Part shown: positions 57,190 to 64,000 of the stretch, one piece after another | Numbering within the stretch: position 1 is the stretch's first letter | Layout of the letters: each line of letters begins with the position of its first letter | NCBI RefSeq assembly: GCF_027270315.1 | Contig: NZ_CP114413.1 | Coordinates: 6,634,001-6,698,000 of the forward strand | DNA: 64,000 nucleotides | DNA from: Streptomyces cinnabarinus | GTDB lineage: Bacteria; Actinomycetota; Actinomycetes; Streptomycetales; Streptomycetaceae | Reading direction: 5' to 3' | Made by a program: the position numbers and the translations under genes | Notes under the pieces: model-generated | What the model was told of the DNA's origin: nothing | The model's database searches: none | The model's input: the letters and a program-made list of their open reading frames with translations, nothing else

Positions 57190-57648
57190 TTACGAGGTCC
57201 GGGTGGCGACGACGTCGACGGTGAAGCTGCTCACGACGTTGCCCTGGAGGTCGAGGACCTTGGACACGCCGTGCGAGGTCCAGTGGTCCTTGTCGCTGAA
57301 GACGGCGTCCTGGTGCCCCACGACCGAGCCGTCGACATTGCCGCTGGAGTCCTTGTGCGGGTGCTTGATGTCGTACGAGAACGTCGTCTTGCCGGTGCAG
57401 TACCAGGTGTCCGTGTCGTTGCCCATGGTTCCGTCGGAGAGGAACGTGAAGCTGGTCGTGCCGGAGCTCGGGATGGACGTCTGCACCTGGGCGCTCCAGG
57501 TGCCGACCGGCGAGTAGGACTTGGCGGCCGCCGCGGTGGTGTCCGCCTGCGCGGCGCCGGCGGCCATGAGCAGCGAGGGGACGGCCAGCGCGGTGACGGC
57601 CAGCGAGCGCAGGACGCGGCGACGGGTCTGGGGAGTTCGGGCGGACAT
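57190..57648 (-). CDS. small secreted protein within the polyketide cluster
   Basis: Exported protein of 152 residues with a signal peptide of about 36 residues (RRRVLRSLAVTALAV, ending AQA-D), possibly twin-arginine-like because of the RRR before the hydrophobic stretch. The mature part is about 115 residues, rich in Ser/Thr, beta-strand-forming (VGTWSAQVQTSIPSSGTTSF) and recalls a lipocalin- or allene-oxide-cyclase-like barrel. One cysteine is present (WYCTGK). I do not recognise a family. It lies between the exporter and the glycosyltransferase in one direction, so it may bind or protect against the product outside the cell. Confidence 0.82.
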   Translation of the reverse strand: MSARTPQTRRRVLRSLAVTALAVPSLLMAAGAAQADTTAAAAKSYSPVGTWSAQVQTSIPSSGTTSFTFLSDGTMGNDTDTWYCTGKTTFSYDIKHPHKDSSGNVDGSVVGHQDAVFSDKDHWTSHGVSKVLDLQGNVVSSFTVDVVATRTS

Positions 57649-57697
57649 GGCAGCTCCTCTTTCCGGCTGAGGCGAGTGGGCCTTGCGGGGCGCAGCC

Positions 57698-59200
57698 TTA
57701 CGGCCGCCGCTCGAAATCCGCTGACGCGGGGCTTGAGCCGTCGTCCGACTCCGGTGGCTCGGCGTCCTCGGTCTCGCGCGGGCGGCCGGGCAGGAACAGC
57801 GCCGGGACGAGGGCCACGGCGCTGAGCCCGACGGTCCACCAGAAGGTGGTGTTGAACGCGTCGGCGAGGGCCGCTGCGGACGGCTCGCCCGCGCCGTGCG
57901 CCCCGCCGATCCGCCCCTGGAGGAGTACGGCGAGCGCGGCGGTGCCCAGGGAGCCGCCGATGCGCTGGACGATGACGAGCGCGGGGGCGGCCCGGGGCAC
58001 CGCGTCCTTGCTGAGCGAGCGGTAGGCGCAGGCGGTCAGGGGAGTGGCGACGGCGCCGAGACCCAGACCGCGCAGCACCAGCGAGCCGGTCAGCAGGGCG
58101 TCGCCGGTGTCGGTACCGGCTCCGGTGAAGGCGAGGGTGCCGGCGACGGTCAGCGCGATGCCGGTCAGCACGATCCAGCGGGGGCCGAAGCGGTCCACCA
58201 GCGCCCCGGCGAGGGCGAGCGCGATCACCGTACCGGCGCCCTGCGGGGCCAGCATCAGACCGGCCCGCAACGCGTCGTGGCCCTGCACTTGTTGGTAGTA
58301 GAGGGGCAGCAGGAACATGGCGCCGAACAGCGTGGCGCCGAGCAGGAACAGGAGCCCGGAGGAGAGGGCGAACGACCGGTTGGCGAACAGCTTCAGATCG
58401 ACGAGCGGAGCCAGGGCCCGCGGACGCAGCGCGCGCAGGACGAACACCGCCAGCAGCACGGCCCCGCCGCCGACGAAGCCGAGGACCCGCCCGGAGCCGA
58501 AGCCGTCCTCGGACTCCTCCAGCACGGACAGCCCGTACAGCAGCGCGGTCAGCCCGGGGGAGAGCAGCACCAGCCCGACGATGTCGAGGCGGCCCGACTC
58601 ACCGGGGGCCGGGGTGTCCTTCTCCAGGGCGAGCCAGGCGAACAGGATGGCGATCGCGCCCAGGGGGAGGTTGACGTAGTAGATCCAGCGCCAGCCCAGG
58701 TCGTGGACGAGCAGGCCGCCCACGCTCGGACCGACGATCGGCGCGAGCTGGGTGGGCACGCTGACCAGCGTCATCACCCGGCCGATCCGCCGTGGCCCGG
58801 CGGCCCGCACCAGCAGGATCTGGGCGAGCGGCGGAATGAGCCCGCCGCCCAGGCCCTGTAACAGCCGGAAGGCGATCAGGCTCTCCACCGACCAGGCCGC
58901 GCCGCACAGGGCCGAGGCCGCGACGAACAGCGAGAGCGCGAACAGCCACATGCGCCGGGCGCCGAACCGTTCGGCGGCCCAGCCGGTCACCGGGACGACC
59001 ATGGCGAGCGCGAGCAGATACCCGGCCGCGACCCACTGGAGGGAGGAGAGCGAGGCGGAGAACTCCCGGCCGACACTGTCCAGCGACACCGAGACGATGG
59101 TGGCGTCCATCGCCGAGAGAAAGGCGCCGCACACGATGATCGCGCCGAGTCTCACCAGCCGCGCATCAAGCCTGTCGCCGGTGCCGGCGGTGTCAGCCAT
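57698..59200 (-). CDS. DHA2-family drug:H+ antiporter
   Basis: Export pump of 500 residues with about 14 membrane spans, as in the EmrB/QacA group. Motif A is in GWAAERFGARRMWLF, and motif C (GPSVGGLLVHDLGWRWIYYVNLPLG, read as GPSVGG plus WRWIYYVNLPLG) is typical of antiporters. It is the likely self-resistance exporter of the polyketide. GGGGGAGAA lies before the ATG. The leader upstream contains three 12-bp repeats and an 18-bp palindrome, which suggests repression by a product-responsive regulator encoded outside the window. Confidence 0.92.
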   Translation of the reverse strand: MADTAGTGDRLDARLVRLGAIIVCGAFLSAMDATIVSVSLDSVGREFSASLSSLQWVAAGYLLALAMVVPVTGWAAERFGARRMWLFALSLFVAASALCGAAWSVESLIAFRLLQGLGGGLIPPLAQILLVRAAGPRRIGRVMTLVSVPTQLAPIVGPSVGGLLVHDLGWRWIYYVNLPLGAIAILFAWLALEKDTPAPGESGRLDIVGLVLLSPGLTALLYGLSVLEESEDGFGSGRVLGFVGGGAVLLAVFVLRALRPRALAPLVDLKLFANRSFALSSGLLFLLGATLFGAMFLLPLYYQQVQGHDALRAGLMLAPQGAGTVIALALAGALVDRFGPRWIVLTGIALTVAGTLAFTGAGTDTGDALLTGSLVLRGLGLGAVATPLTACAYRSLSKDAVPRAAPALVIVQRIGGSLGTAALAVLLQGRIGGAHGAGEPSAAALADAFNTTFWWTVGLSAVALVPALFLPGRPRETEDAEPPESDDGSSPASADFERRP

Positions 59201-59216
59201 GGGTTCTCCCCCGTTT

Positions 59217-59252
59217 CCGAGACACGTTCCGAGACACGTTCCGAGACACGTT
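59217..59252. repeat. three perfect 12-bp tandem repeats in the exporter leader
   Basis: CCGAGACACGTT occurs at 59217-59228, 59229-59240 and 59241-59252, and a degenerate fourth unit CCGAGAGACGCTT follows and runs into the palindrome at 59257-59274. Confidence 0.9.
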
Positions 59253-59256
59253 CCGA

Positions 59257-59274
59257 GAGACGCTTGAGCGTCTC
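59257..59274. promoter_or_regulatory. 18-bp perfect palindrome, candidate TetR-type operator
   Basis: GAGACGCT-TG-AGCGTCTC lies between the divergent exporter and MDR oxidoreductase genes. Its right half overlaps a possible plus-strand promoter (TTGAGC 59265-59270, TAGGGT 59290-59295, spacer 19). The shape and place fit an operator for a TetR- or MarR-type repressor that is not in the window. Confidence 0.6.
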
Positions 59275-59338
59275 AACTGCCAAGCATCGTAGGGTGGTTG
59301 GGACGTGAGGACCGGATGTGGAACGGGAGGAAGACCGC

Positions 59339-60253
59339 ATGGCTACGGCAATCGTGTTCTCCGCGTACGGAGGTCCGGAGGTTCTGGGCCCGCTGGAGAT
59401 CGAGGAACCGGTCGCGGGACCCGGTGAGGTGCGGGTCCGGGTCCGCGCCGCCGGGGTCAATCCGGTCGATGTGAAGCTGCGGCGCGGGGACTTCGCCGGC
59501 CTGGTCCCGGTGACCTTCCCGCAGCGGCTCGGCAACGAGTTCGCCGGGGTGATCGACCAGGTCGGCGCGGACGTCACCGGCTTCGCCGCGGGCGACGAGG
59601 TGCTCGGCTTCACGGCCATGGCGGCCTACACCGAGGTCCTCACCGTCCCCGCGGACTCGGTCACCGGCAAACCGGACGCCCTGCCCTGGGAGCTGGCCGG
59701 AGTGCTCTCCGCCGTCGGCCAGACCGCCTGCAACGCGCTGCGCGAACTGAAGGTCGCATCCGGCGACACCCTGCTGGTGCACGCCGCGGCCGGGGGAGTG
59801 GGCACCGTCGCGATACAGCTCGCGCGGCGCCTGGGCGCGCGGGTCATCGGTACGGCGAGCGAGCGCAACCACGCATATCTGCGGGCCCTGGGCGCGGAGC
59901 CGGTCGTGTACGGCGACGGACTGGCCGAGCGGGTGCGGGCGCTGGCCCCCGAGGGCGTCGACGTCGTCCTCGACGCGGTCGGCGGCGCGTCCGTGGACGC
60001 CTCGCTGGAACTCGTCGCCGACCGCGCCCGGATCGGCACCACCGTGGACCAGAAGGCGGCCGACGAGCACGGCATCGTACGGCTGCGGGGCGCCCGTTCC
60101 GCCGGGATGCTCGCCGAACTGGCCGGCCTCGCGGCCCGGGGCGAGCTGGTGCTTCCCATCGCGGCCGCACACCCGCTGGCGGCGGCCGCCGAGGCCCATC
60201 GCGAGGTCGAGACCGGCCATGTGCGCGGCAAGGTGGTGCTCACCAGCGGCTGA
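59339..60253 (+). CDS. MDR-family quinone/enoyl reductase
   Basis: NADPH-dependent reductase of 304 residues in the zinc-independent quinone oxidoreductase branch. It has GroES-like N-terminal half (VRAAGVNPVDVKLRRG) and a cofactor fold with AAAGGVGTVAIQLA near 147-160; zinc-ligand cysteines are absent. ActVI-ORF2, an enoyl reductase in actinorhodin synthesis, is of the same type, so a reduction of a double bond in the polyketide is plausible. GGGAGGAAG precedes the ATG. It is divergent from the exporter and ends 17 bases from the convergent second aromatase/cyclase. Confidence 0.88.
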   Translation: MATAIVFSAYGGPEVLGPLEIEEPVAGPGEVRVRVRAAGVNPVDVKLRRGDFAGLVPVTFPQRLGNEFAGVIDQVGADVTGFAAGDEVLGFTAMAAYTEVLTVPADSVTGKPDALPWELAGVLSAVGQTACNALRELKVASGDTLLVHAAAGGVGTVAIQLARRLGARVIGTASERNHAYLRALGAEPVVYGDGLAERVRALAPEGVDVVLDAVGGASVDASLELVADRARIGTTVDQKAADEHGIVRLRGARSAGMLAELAGLAARGELVLPIAAAHPLAAAAEAHREVETGHVRGKVVLTSG

Positions 60254-60270
60254 CCGGCACACGGGTGTCC

Positions 60271-61236
60271 TCACCCGCCCCCGTGCCGTCGGTGCTCGGC
60301 GAACTCCTTCGCCCGCGCCAGCACCTCCCGGCTGCTGGTGCTCAGCGCCTGCCGGGTGAAGGCGCGGGCCTGCTCCACGTCCGCCCCTTCGCCCAGCACG
60401 TTCGCGATGCCGGACGCCGACAGGACCACGGTGTGCCGGGAGGACACGACGGCCCCGTCCCCGTCCGCGGTCACGGTGTAGCCACCGGTGTGCACGGCGG
60501 CCAGCGGCGGCAGCAGCTGGTGCCGGTACACGATCCGGTCCGGCGGGAAGCACACCCGGACCACCTTGGAGGGGTGGTCCACACCGCGCTCGGTGTGCGT
60601 GACCCAGTCCAGCAGCTGCACGTCGTCGCCGCCCTCGCGGGCGTCCACCGACACGATGTGCGGGATGCGCTCGGGCCAGGCGGCCGCGTCGGCGAGGAAC
60701 TCGTAGACGTCCGCGACCGATCCGTCGACCCTCGCGGTGTCCTCGATCTCGGTCACCAGGCGTTCGTCGGCGGCCTCCCGCTCGGCCGCCTCCTTGAACG
60801 CGGCGAGTTCGGCCGTGCTGTTGCGCTCCAGGGTCCCGGCGATGAACTCCAGGGTGGCGGGCTCGTCCGAGGCCGGCCGGCAGTCGTGCAGCAGCCGTAC
60901 CCGACACGCCCGTTCCGAGAGCGGCTCCACGATCCAGGAGCCGCCCATGTCGGCGACCGGCGCCTGGGTCGTCTCCTGCCGGTAGTCGACCCGCAGCTCC
61001 CCGGGGCGCAGGACGCGCAGCGCCACCCAGGGGAAGACCCGGTCGCCGGAGGTCAGCCAGACGCCGACCCGCTCGTTCGTGCCGTCGCCCGAGAACCGTT
61101 CCATGTGGGCGATGTTCGGGAAGAGCCGCGGCCAGTGGGTGACGTCGGCGAGCAGCCGGTACACGAAGGCGGCCGGGGCCGCGATCTCGGCACGGTGCTC
61201 CACTTCGTACACCTCGGTCCTCGCCGGCGCGCTCAT
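60271..61236 (-). CDS. didomain polyketide aromatase/cyclase (second copy)
   Basis: Second two-domain SRPBCC cyclase of the cluster, 321 residues: the first domain begins EVEHRAEIAAPAAFVYRLL and the second begins EDTARVDGSVADVYEFLA. It resembles the first copy at 48.1-49.1 kb over its length but differs at many positions (for example VRVCFPPDRIVYRHQLLP against VRVCFPHDRIVYKQTTLP), so it is an older paralogue rather than a recent duplicate. It may close a later ring. Its ATG overlaps the stop of the epimerase gene (ATGA), placing it in the sugar-gene operon. Confidence 0.9.
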   Translation of the reverse strand: MSAPARTEVYEVEHRAEIAAPAAFVYRLLADVTHWPRLFPNIAHMERFSGDGTNERVGVWLTSGDRVFPWVALRVLRPGELRVDYRQETTQAPVADMGGSWIVEPLSERACRVRLLHDCRPASDEPATLEFIAGTLERNSTAELAAFKEAAEREAADERLVTEIEDTARVDGSVADVYEFLADAAAWPERIPHIVSVDAREGGDDVQLLDWVTHTERGVDHPSKVVRVCFPPDRIVYRHQLLPPLAAVHTGGYTVTADGDGAVVSSRHTVVLSASGIANVLGEGADVEQARAFTRQALSTSSREVLARAKEFAEHRRHGGG

Positions 61237-61859
61237 CCGGAGGCTCCCTTCGCGGCGGCCGCGGCGTCCAGGCCGGCGGTGAAGCGCCGACAGGCGTTGT
61301 AGTCCGGCAACTGCCCCTCCTCGCCGAGCTGTTTGAGGGTGGGCGCACCCGAGTCGCGCTCGGAAAGGAGCGGCTCGCCGAGCGCGGGCCAGTCGATGTT
61401 CAGATCGGGGTCCATCGGGTGGACGGCGCGTTCCCGCTCGGGGGCGTAGACCGCGGAGCAGAGATAGGCGACGGTCGCCTCGTCGGTCAGCGCGCAGTAG
61501 CCGTGGCCCAGACCCTCCGAGATGTACACCGCCTTGCGGGTGTCACCGTCGAGGCGTACCGCCTCCCACCGCCCGAAGGTCGGTGAGCCCTCCCGCATGT
61601 CGACGATCACATCGAGCACCGCACCGGCCGGACAGGTCACGAACTTGGCCTGGCCGGGCGGGACATCGGCGAAGTGGATGCCGCGCACCACACCGAGCGA
61701 GGAGACCGCGAGGTTCGCCTGCCGCAGGTCCAGCGGATGCCCCACCGCCTCGGCGAGGTGGTCGAAGCGGTACCACTCCATGAACCGGCCCCGGGCGTCC
61801 TGGTGCTGCTGGGGAGTCACCTCCCACAGACCCTCGATCGACAGCGCCTTGATCTGCAC
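61233..61859 (-). CDS. dTDP-4-keto-6-deoxyhexose 3,5- (or 5-) epimerase
   Basis: RmlC-family cupin of 208 residues. The catalytic base is H62 in VVRGIHFA, with Y132 and Y138 (AYLCSAVYAP) and an aspartate near 158-160 (DPDLNIDW). It converts D- to L-configured deoxysugar intermediates, so an L-2,6-dideoxyhexose is expected if it works on the same pathway. The last 20 residues are Ala-rich and dispensable-looking. It starts 8 bases after the thymidylyltransferase stop and overlaps the aromatase/cyclase gene at its 3' end. Confidence 0.92.
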   Translation of the reverse strand: MQIKALSIEGLWEVTPQQHQDARGRFMEWYRFDHLAEAVGHPLDLRQANLAVSSLGVVRGIHFADVPPGQAKFVTCPAGAVLDVIVDMREGSPTFGRWEAVRLDGDTRKAVYISEGLGHGYCALTDEATVAYLCSAVYAPERERAVHPMDPDLNIDWPALGEPLLSERDSGAPTLKQLGEEGQLPDYNACRRFTAGLDAAAAAKGASG

Positions 61860-61867
61860 GGTGCCTC

Positions 61868-62740
61868 CTACGGGGCGGACGGCTGGAGGAGTTCGAGCAG
61901 GTACTCGCCGTATCCGCTCTGCATCAGCGGCTCGGCGAGCTGGGCGAGCCGGTCGTCGTCGATCAGCCCGGCACGCCAGGCGGCCTCCTCCACACAGCCG
62001 ATCATCAGCCGCTGGCGGGCCTCCAGGACCCGGACGAACTCACCCGCCTCCACCAGGGAGGTGAAGGTGCCGGTGTCCAGCCAGGCGGTGCCCCGCTCCA
62101 GCACGGTGACCTGGAGACTGCCGCGCCTGATGTACTCCGCGTTGACGTCGGAGATCTCCAGCTCGCCCCGGGCGGAGGGCAGCAGTTTGCGGGCGATGTC
62201 GATGACGTCGTTGTCGTAGAAGTACAGACCCGGCACCGCGTAGGGGGACTTGGGCCGCTCGGGCTTCTCCTCGATGGAGGTCGCCCGGCCCTGGTCGTCG
62301 AACTCGATCACGCCGTAGGCGGTGGGGTCCTTCACCTGGTGGGCGAAGATCCAGCCCCCGGTGATGTCCCGCCTGGACCGCAACTGGGTGCCGAGCCCGA
62401 CGCCGTGGAAGATGTTGTCGCCCAGGATCAGGGCCACCGGCTCGTCACCGATGAACTCGGCGCCGATCAGGAACGCCTGCGCGATCCCCTCGGGGCGGTC
62501 CTGGGTGGCGTACTCCAGCCGGAGCCCCCACTGTGAACCGTCGCCCAGAAGCCGTTCGAACTGTTCCCGCTCGTGGGGCGTCGTGATGATCAGGATCTCC
62601 CGGACACCCGCATTGATGAGGGTGGTCAACGGGTAATAGATCATCGGTTTGTTGAACACTGGCATGAGCTGCTTGGAAACCGCCTGGGTGAGAGGTCGTA
62701 AACGCGATCCCGTCCCACCGGCGAGAAGTATGCCGCGCAT
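61868..62740 (-). CDS. glucose-1-phosphate thymidylyltransferase
   Basis: First enzyme of deoxysugar formation, making dTDP-glucose from glucose-1-phosphate and dTTP. The 290-residue protein has the nucleotide-binding signature LLAGGTGSRLRPLT (5-18), PVFNKPMIYYPL, the metal-binding LGDNIFHG near 108-115, and EEKPERPKS. This is the RmlA/StrD class. The ATG at 62740 has no ribosome site, but TATGCT lies 8-13 bases upstream, so it may be leaderless. It heads a minus-strand operon with the epimerase and second aromatase/cyclase and is divergent from the 4,6-dehydratase. Confidence 0.95.
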   Translation of the reverse strand: MRGILLAGGTGSRLRPLTQAVSKQLMPVFNKPMIYYPLTTLINAGVREILIITTPHEREQFERLLGDGSQWGLRLEYATQDRPEGIAQAFLIGAEFIGDEPVALILGDNIFHGVGLGTQLRSRRDITGGWIFAHQVKDPTAYGVIEFDDQGRATSIEEKPERPKSPYAVPGLYFYDNDVIDIARKLLPSARGELEISDVNAEYIRRGSLQVTVLERGTAWLDTGTFTSLVEAGEFVRVLEARQRLMIGCVEEAAWRAGLIDDDRLAQLAEPLMQSGYGEYLLELLQPSAP

Positions 62741-62788
62741 ATCCGGCAGCATAGGCACAAGCAACTGCCGCCGTACACACGGGAACAG

Positions 62789-62806
62789 TTGAAGTCCAGT
62801 CGCCCG
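62789..62806. promoter_or_regulatory. weak candidate SARP heptamer pair
   Basis: TTGAAGT (62789-62795) and TCGCCCG (62800-62806) start 11 bases apart in the 114-base divergent region between the thymidylyltransferase and 4,6-dehydratase genes. The second repeat matches the TCGAG consensus poorly. Confidence 0.25.
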
Positions 62807-62854
62807 CGAGCAGGCCACCACCGCATATTGAGCCGGTGACAGCAGTCTCCGGAC

Positions 62855-63844
62855 ATGAGGATTCTCGTCACCGGCGGCGCCGGTTTCATCGGCTCCAATT
62901 TCGTGCGAAATCTACTCTCGGGACGTTATCCAAAGATCCCGAATCCGAAAGTCACGGTACTGGACGCCCTCACCTACTCGGGCACGCTCACCAATCTCCG
63001 GCCGGTGGCGGACCATCCCGGATGCACGTTCGTCCAGGGAGACATCCGCGATGTGGAACTGGTCAACTCCGTGGTGCCCGGCCATGACGCGGTGGTGCAC
63101 TTCGCCGCCGAGTCCCACGTCGACCGCTCGATCCACGGGCCGCTGCCTTTCGTCACGACGAACGTGACCGGCACGGCCGTCCTGCTCGACGCCGCGCGGG
63201 CGCATCGCACCGGCCGCTTCGTCCATGTCTCCACGGACGAGGTGTACGGCTCCATCCCGGCCGGCTCCTGGCGCGAGGACCAGCCCCTGGCCCCCAACTC
63301 GCCCTACGCCGCGAGCAAGGCGGGCTCCGATCTGCTGGCCCTCTCCTACCACCGCACCCACGGCCTGGACGTGGTGGTGACCCGCTGCTCCAACAACTAC
63401 GGGCCGCACCAGTTCCCGGAGAAGGTCATCCCCCTCTTCGTCACCCGGCTGCTGGCCGGACAGGACGTCCCGCTCTACGGCGACGGCGGCAACGTACGCG
63501 ACTGGCTGCACGTCGACGACCACTGCGCCGGCATCGAACTTGCCCTGCGCGGCGGCCGGTCCGGCGAGGTCTACCACATCGGCGGCGGTACCGAGCTGAC
63601 CAACCGTGAGCTGACCGGTCTGCTGCTGCGGGCCTGCGGCGCGGGCTGGGAGCGGGTGCGCGCGGTCGAGGACCGCAAGGGACACGATCGCCGGTACTCG
63701 CTCGCCATCGGCAAGATCCAGGAGGAGCTGGGCTACCGGCCCTCGATCCCCTTCGAGCAGGGGCTCGCCGCCACCGTCGACTGGTACCGGGACAACGCTA
63801 CCTGGTGGGAGCCGCTGCTCGACCGTGCGGCGCTCGGCGTGTGA
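62855..63844 (+). CDS. dTDP-glucose 4,6-dehydratase
   Basis: Second step of the deoxysugar pathway, making dTDP-4-keto-6-deoxyglucose. This 329-residue SDR (extended class) has the NAD loop GGAGFIGS (7-14), the catalytic T127-D128-E129 in STDEVYG, and Y151/K155 in YAASK. RmlB/StrE class. It is the sole plus-strand gene here, divergent from the thymidylyltransferase, and ends before a strong hairpin. Its product feeds the 2,3-dehydratase at the left end of the cluster. Confidence 0.95.
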   Translation: MRILVTGGAGFIGSNFVRNLLSGRYPKIPNPKVTVLDALTYSGTLTNLRPVADHPGCTFVQGDIRDVELVNSVVPGHDAVVHFAAESHVDRSIHGPLPFVTTNVTGTAVLLDAARAHRTGRFVHVSTDEVYGSIPAGSWREDQPLAPNSPYAASKAGSDLLALSYHRTHGLDVVVTRCSNNYGPHQFPEKVIPLFVTRLLAGQDVPLYGDGGNVRDWLHVDDHCAGIELALRGGRSGEVYHIGGGTELTNRELTGLLLRACGAGWERVRAVEDRKGHDRRYSLAIGKIQEELGYRPSIPFEQGLAATVDWYRDNATWWEPLLDRAALGV

Positions 63845-63860
63845 CAGGGCCGCGACAGGA

Positions 63861-63900
63861 ACGTGCCGTCCCGGAGGCCACCAGGCCCGGGACGGCACGT
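63861..63900. terminator. hairpin terminator after the 4,6-dehydratase gene
   Basis: A perfect 14-bp inverted repeat, ACGTGCCGTCCCGG against CCGGGACGGCACGT, with a 12-base loop sits between convergent stops. Confidence 0.88.
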
Positions 63901-63904
63901 CTGT

Positions 63905-64000
63905 TCAGGCGGCCCGGAGCGGGAACAGTCCGGGCAGCACCTTCTCGGCGAGCAGGCGCAGGGTGGTGGCCGCGTCCTCGTAGGACAGATGGCCGGAGTG
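63905..64000 (-). CDS. 3' end of a probable luciferase-like flavin monooxygenase (partial)
   Basis: The last 31 codons of a gene that continues beyond the window read HSGHLSYEDAATTLRLL followed by AEKVLPGLFPLRAA and a stop at 63905. The pattern of an amphipathic helix with LLAEKVLPGL is typical of the C-terminal end of LLM-class flavin-dependent oxidoreductases, which occur as tailoring oxygenases in type II PKS clusters. With so little sequence the family call is tentative. Confidence 0.5.
   Translation of the reverse strand, partial: HSGHLSYEDAATTLRLLAEKVLPGLFPLRAA

Overview
The window is high-GC actinobacterial DNA that looks like the chromosome of a Streptomyces. Nearly every gene has G/C in third codon positions, GTG starts and GTGA/ATGA overlaps are common, and many genes are recognisable Streptomyces core genes: sepH, cutRS, a DUF4193 protein, dut, hemH and an HPr protein. 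No tRNA, rRNA, insertion sequence, integrase or CRISPR array was seen.

Positions 1-35.6 kb are conserved chromosome. The left end has a c-di-AMP (ydaO-type) riboswitch in front of a secreted M23 peptidase. Then come a GntR regulator, HPr, a GNAT/acyl-CoA-synthetase fusion, thymidine kinase, a sulfurtransferase, SepH, a lactone oxidase, an MFS protein, ferrochelatase (behind a DtxR/IdeR-like palindrome), an inositol monophosphatase-type enzyme and CutRS. The stretch 18.9-35.6 kb (DUF4193, DUF3093, dut, DUF3710, OB-fold, DUF3159, two TrkA proteins, a KimA-like permease, a TRAM-domain RNA methyltransferase) keeps, from memory, the neighbourhood of M. tuberculosis Rv2689c-Rv2701c. It is rich in potassium functions: KdpDE without kdpFABC, two TrkA proteins and a KimA-like importer. 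A 31-residue membrane protein lies between the TrkA genes and the importer.

Positions 35.6-45.8 kb are accessory. First come three decayed genes: a DUF4188 protein, an alpha/beta hydrolase and a membrane-protein tail. Then follow a copper-linked YcnI protein with an overlapping membrane protein, a cobalamin riboswitch driving cbtB-cbtA (cobalt uptake) beside a histidine-phosphatase-fold protein that lacks its catalytic histidines, a persulfide/thiosulfate cassette (ArsR-rhodanese regulator, MBL-double-rhodanese enzyme, MFS carrier), and a WGR-beta-propeller fusion.

Positions 45.8-64 kb are the left and central part of a type II polyketide gene cluster with deoxysugar genes. The minimal PKS (KS-alpha, CLF, ACP) is preceded by a type II thioesterase. 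Around it are an ActIII-type ketoreductase, two didomain aromatase/cyclases, two more SDR reductases, an NTF2/SnoaL-like protein, a zinc-free MDR oxidoreductase, a GT1 glycosyltransferase, a DHA2-type exporter and a small secreted protein. Sugar genes cover glucose-1-phosphate thymidylyltransferase, 4,6-dehydratase, 2,3-dehydratase, 3-ketoreductase and 3,5-epimerase, which predicts a 2,6-dideoxyhexose. A sugar 4-ketoreductase, pathway regulator and dedicated second-ring cyclase are not in the window, and a flavin monooxygenase runs off the right edge, so the cluster continues. I cannot name the product. Several divergent promoters in the cluster carry short direct repeats, including one pair of heptamers at the 11-bp spacing typical of SARP regulators.
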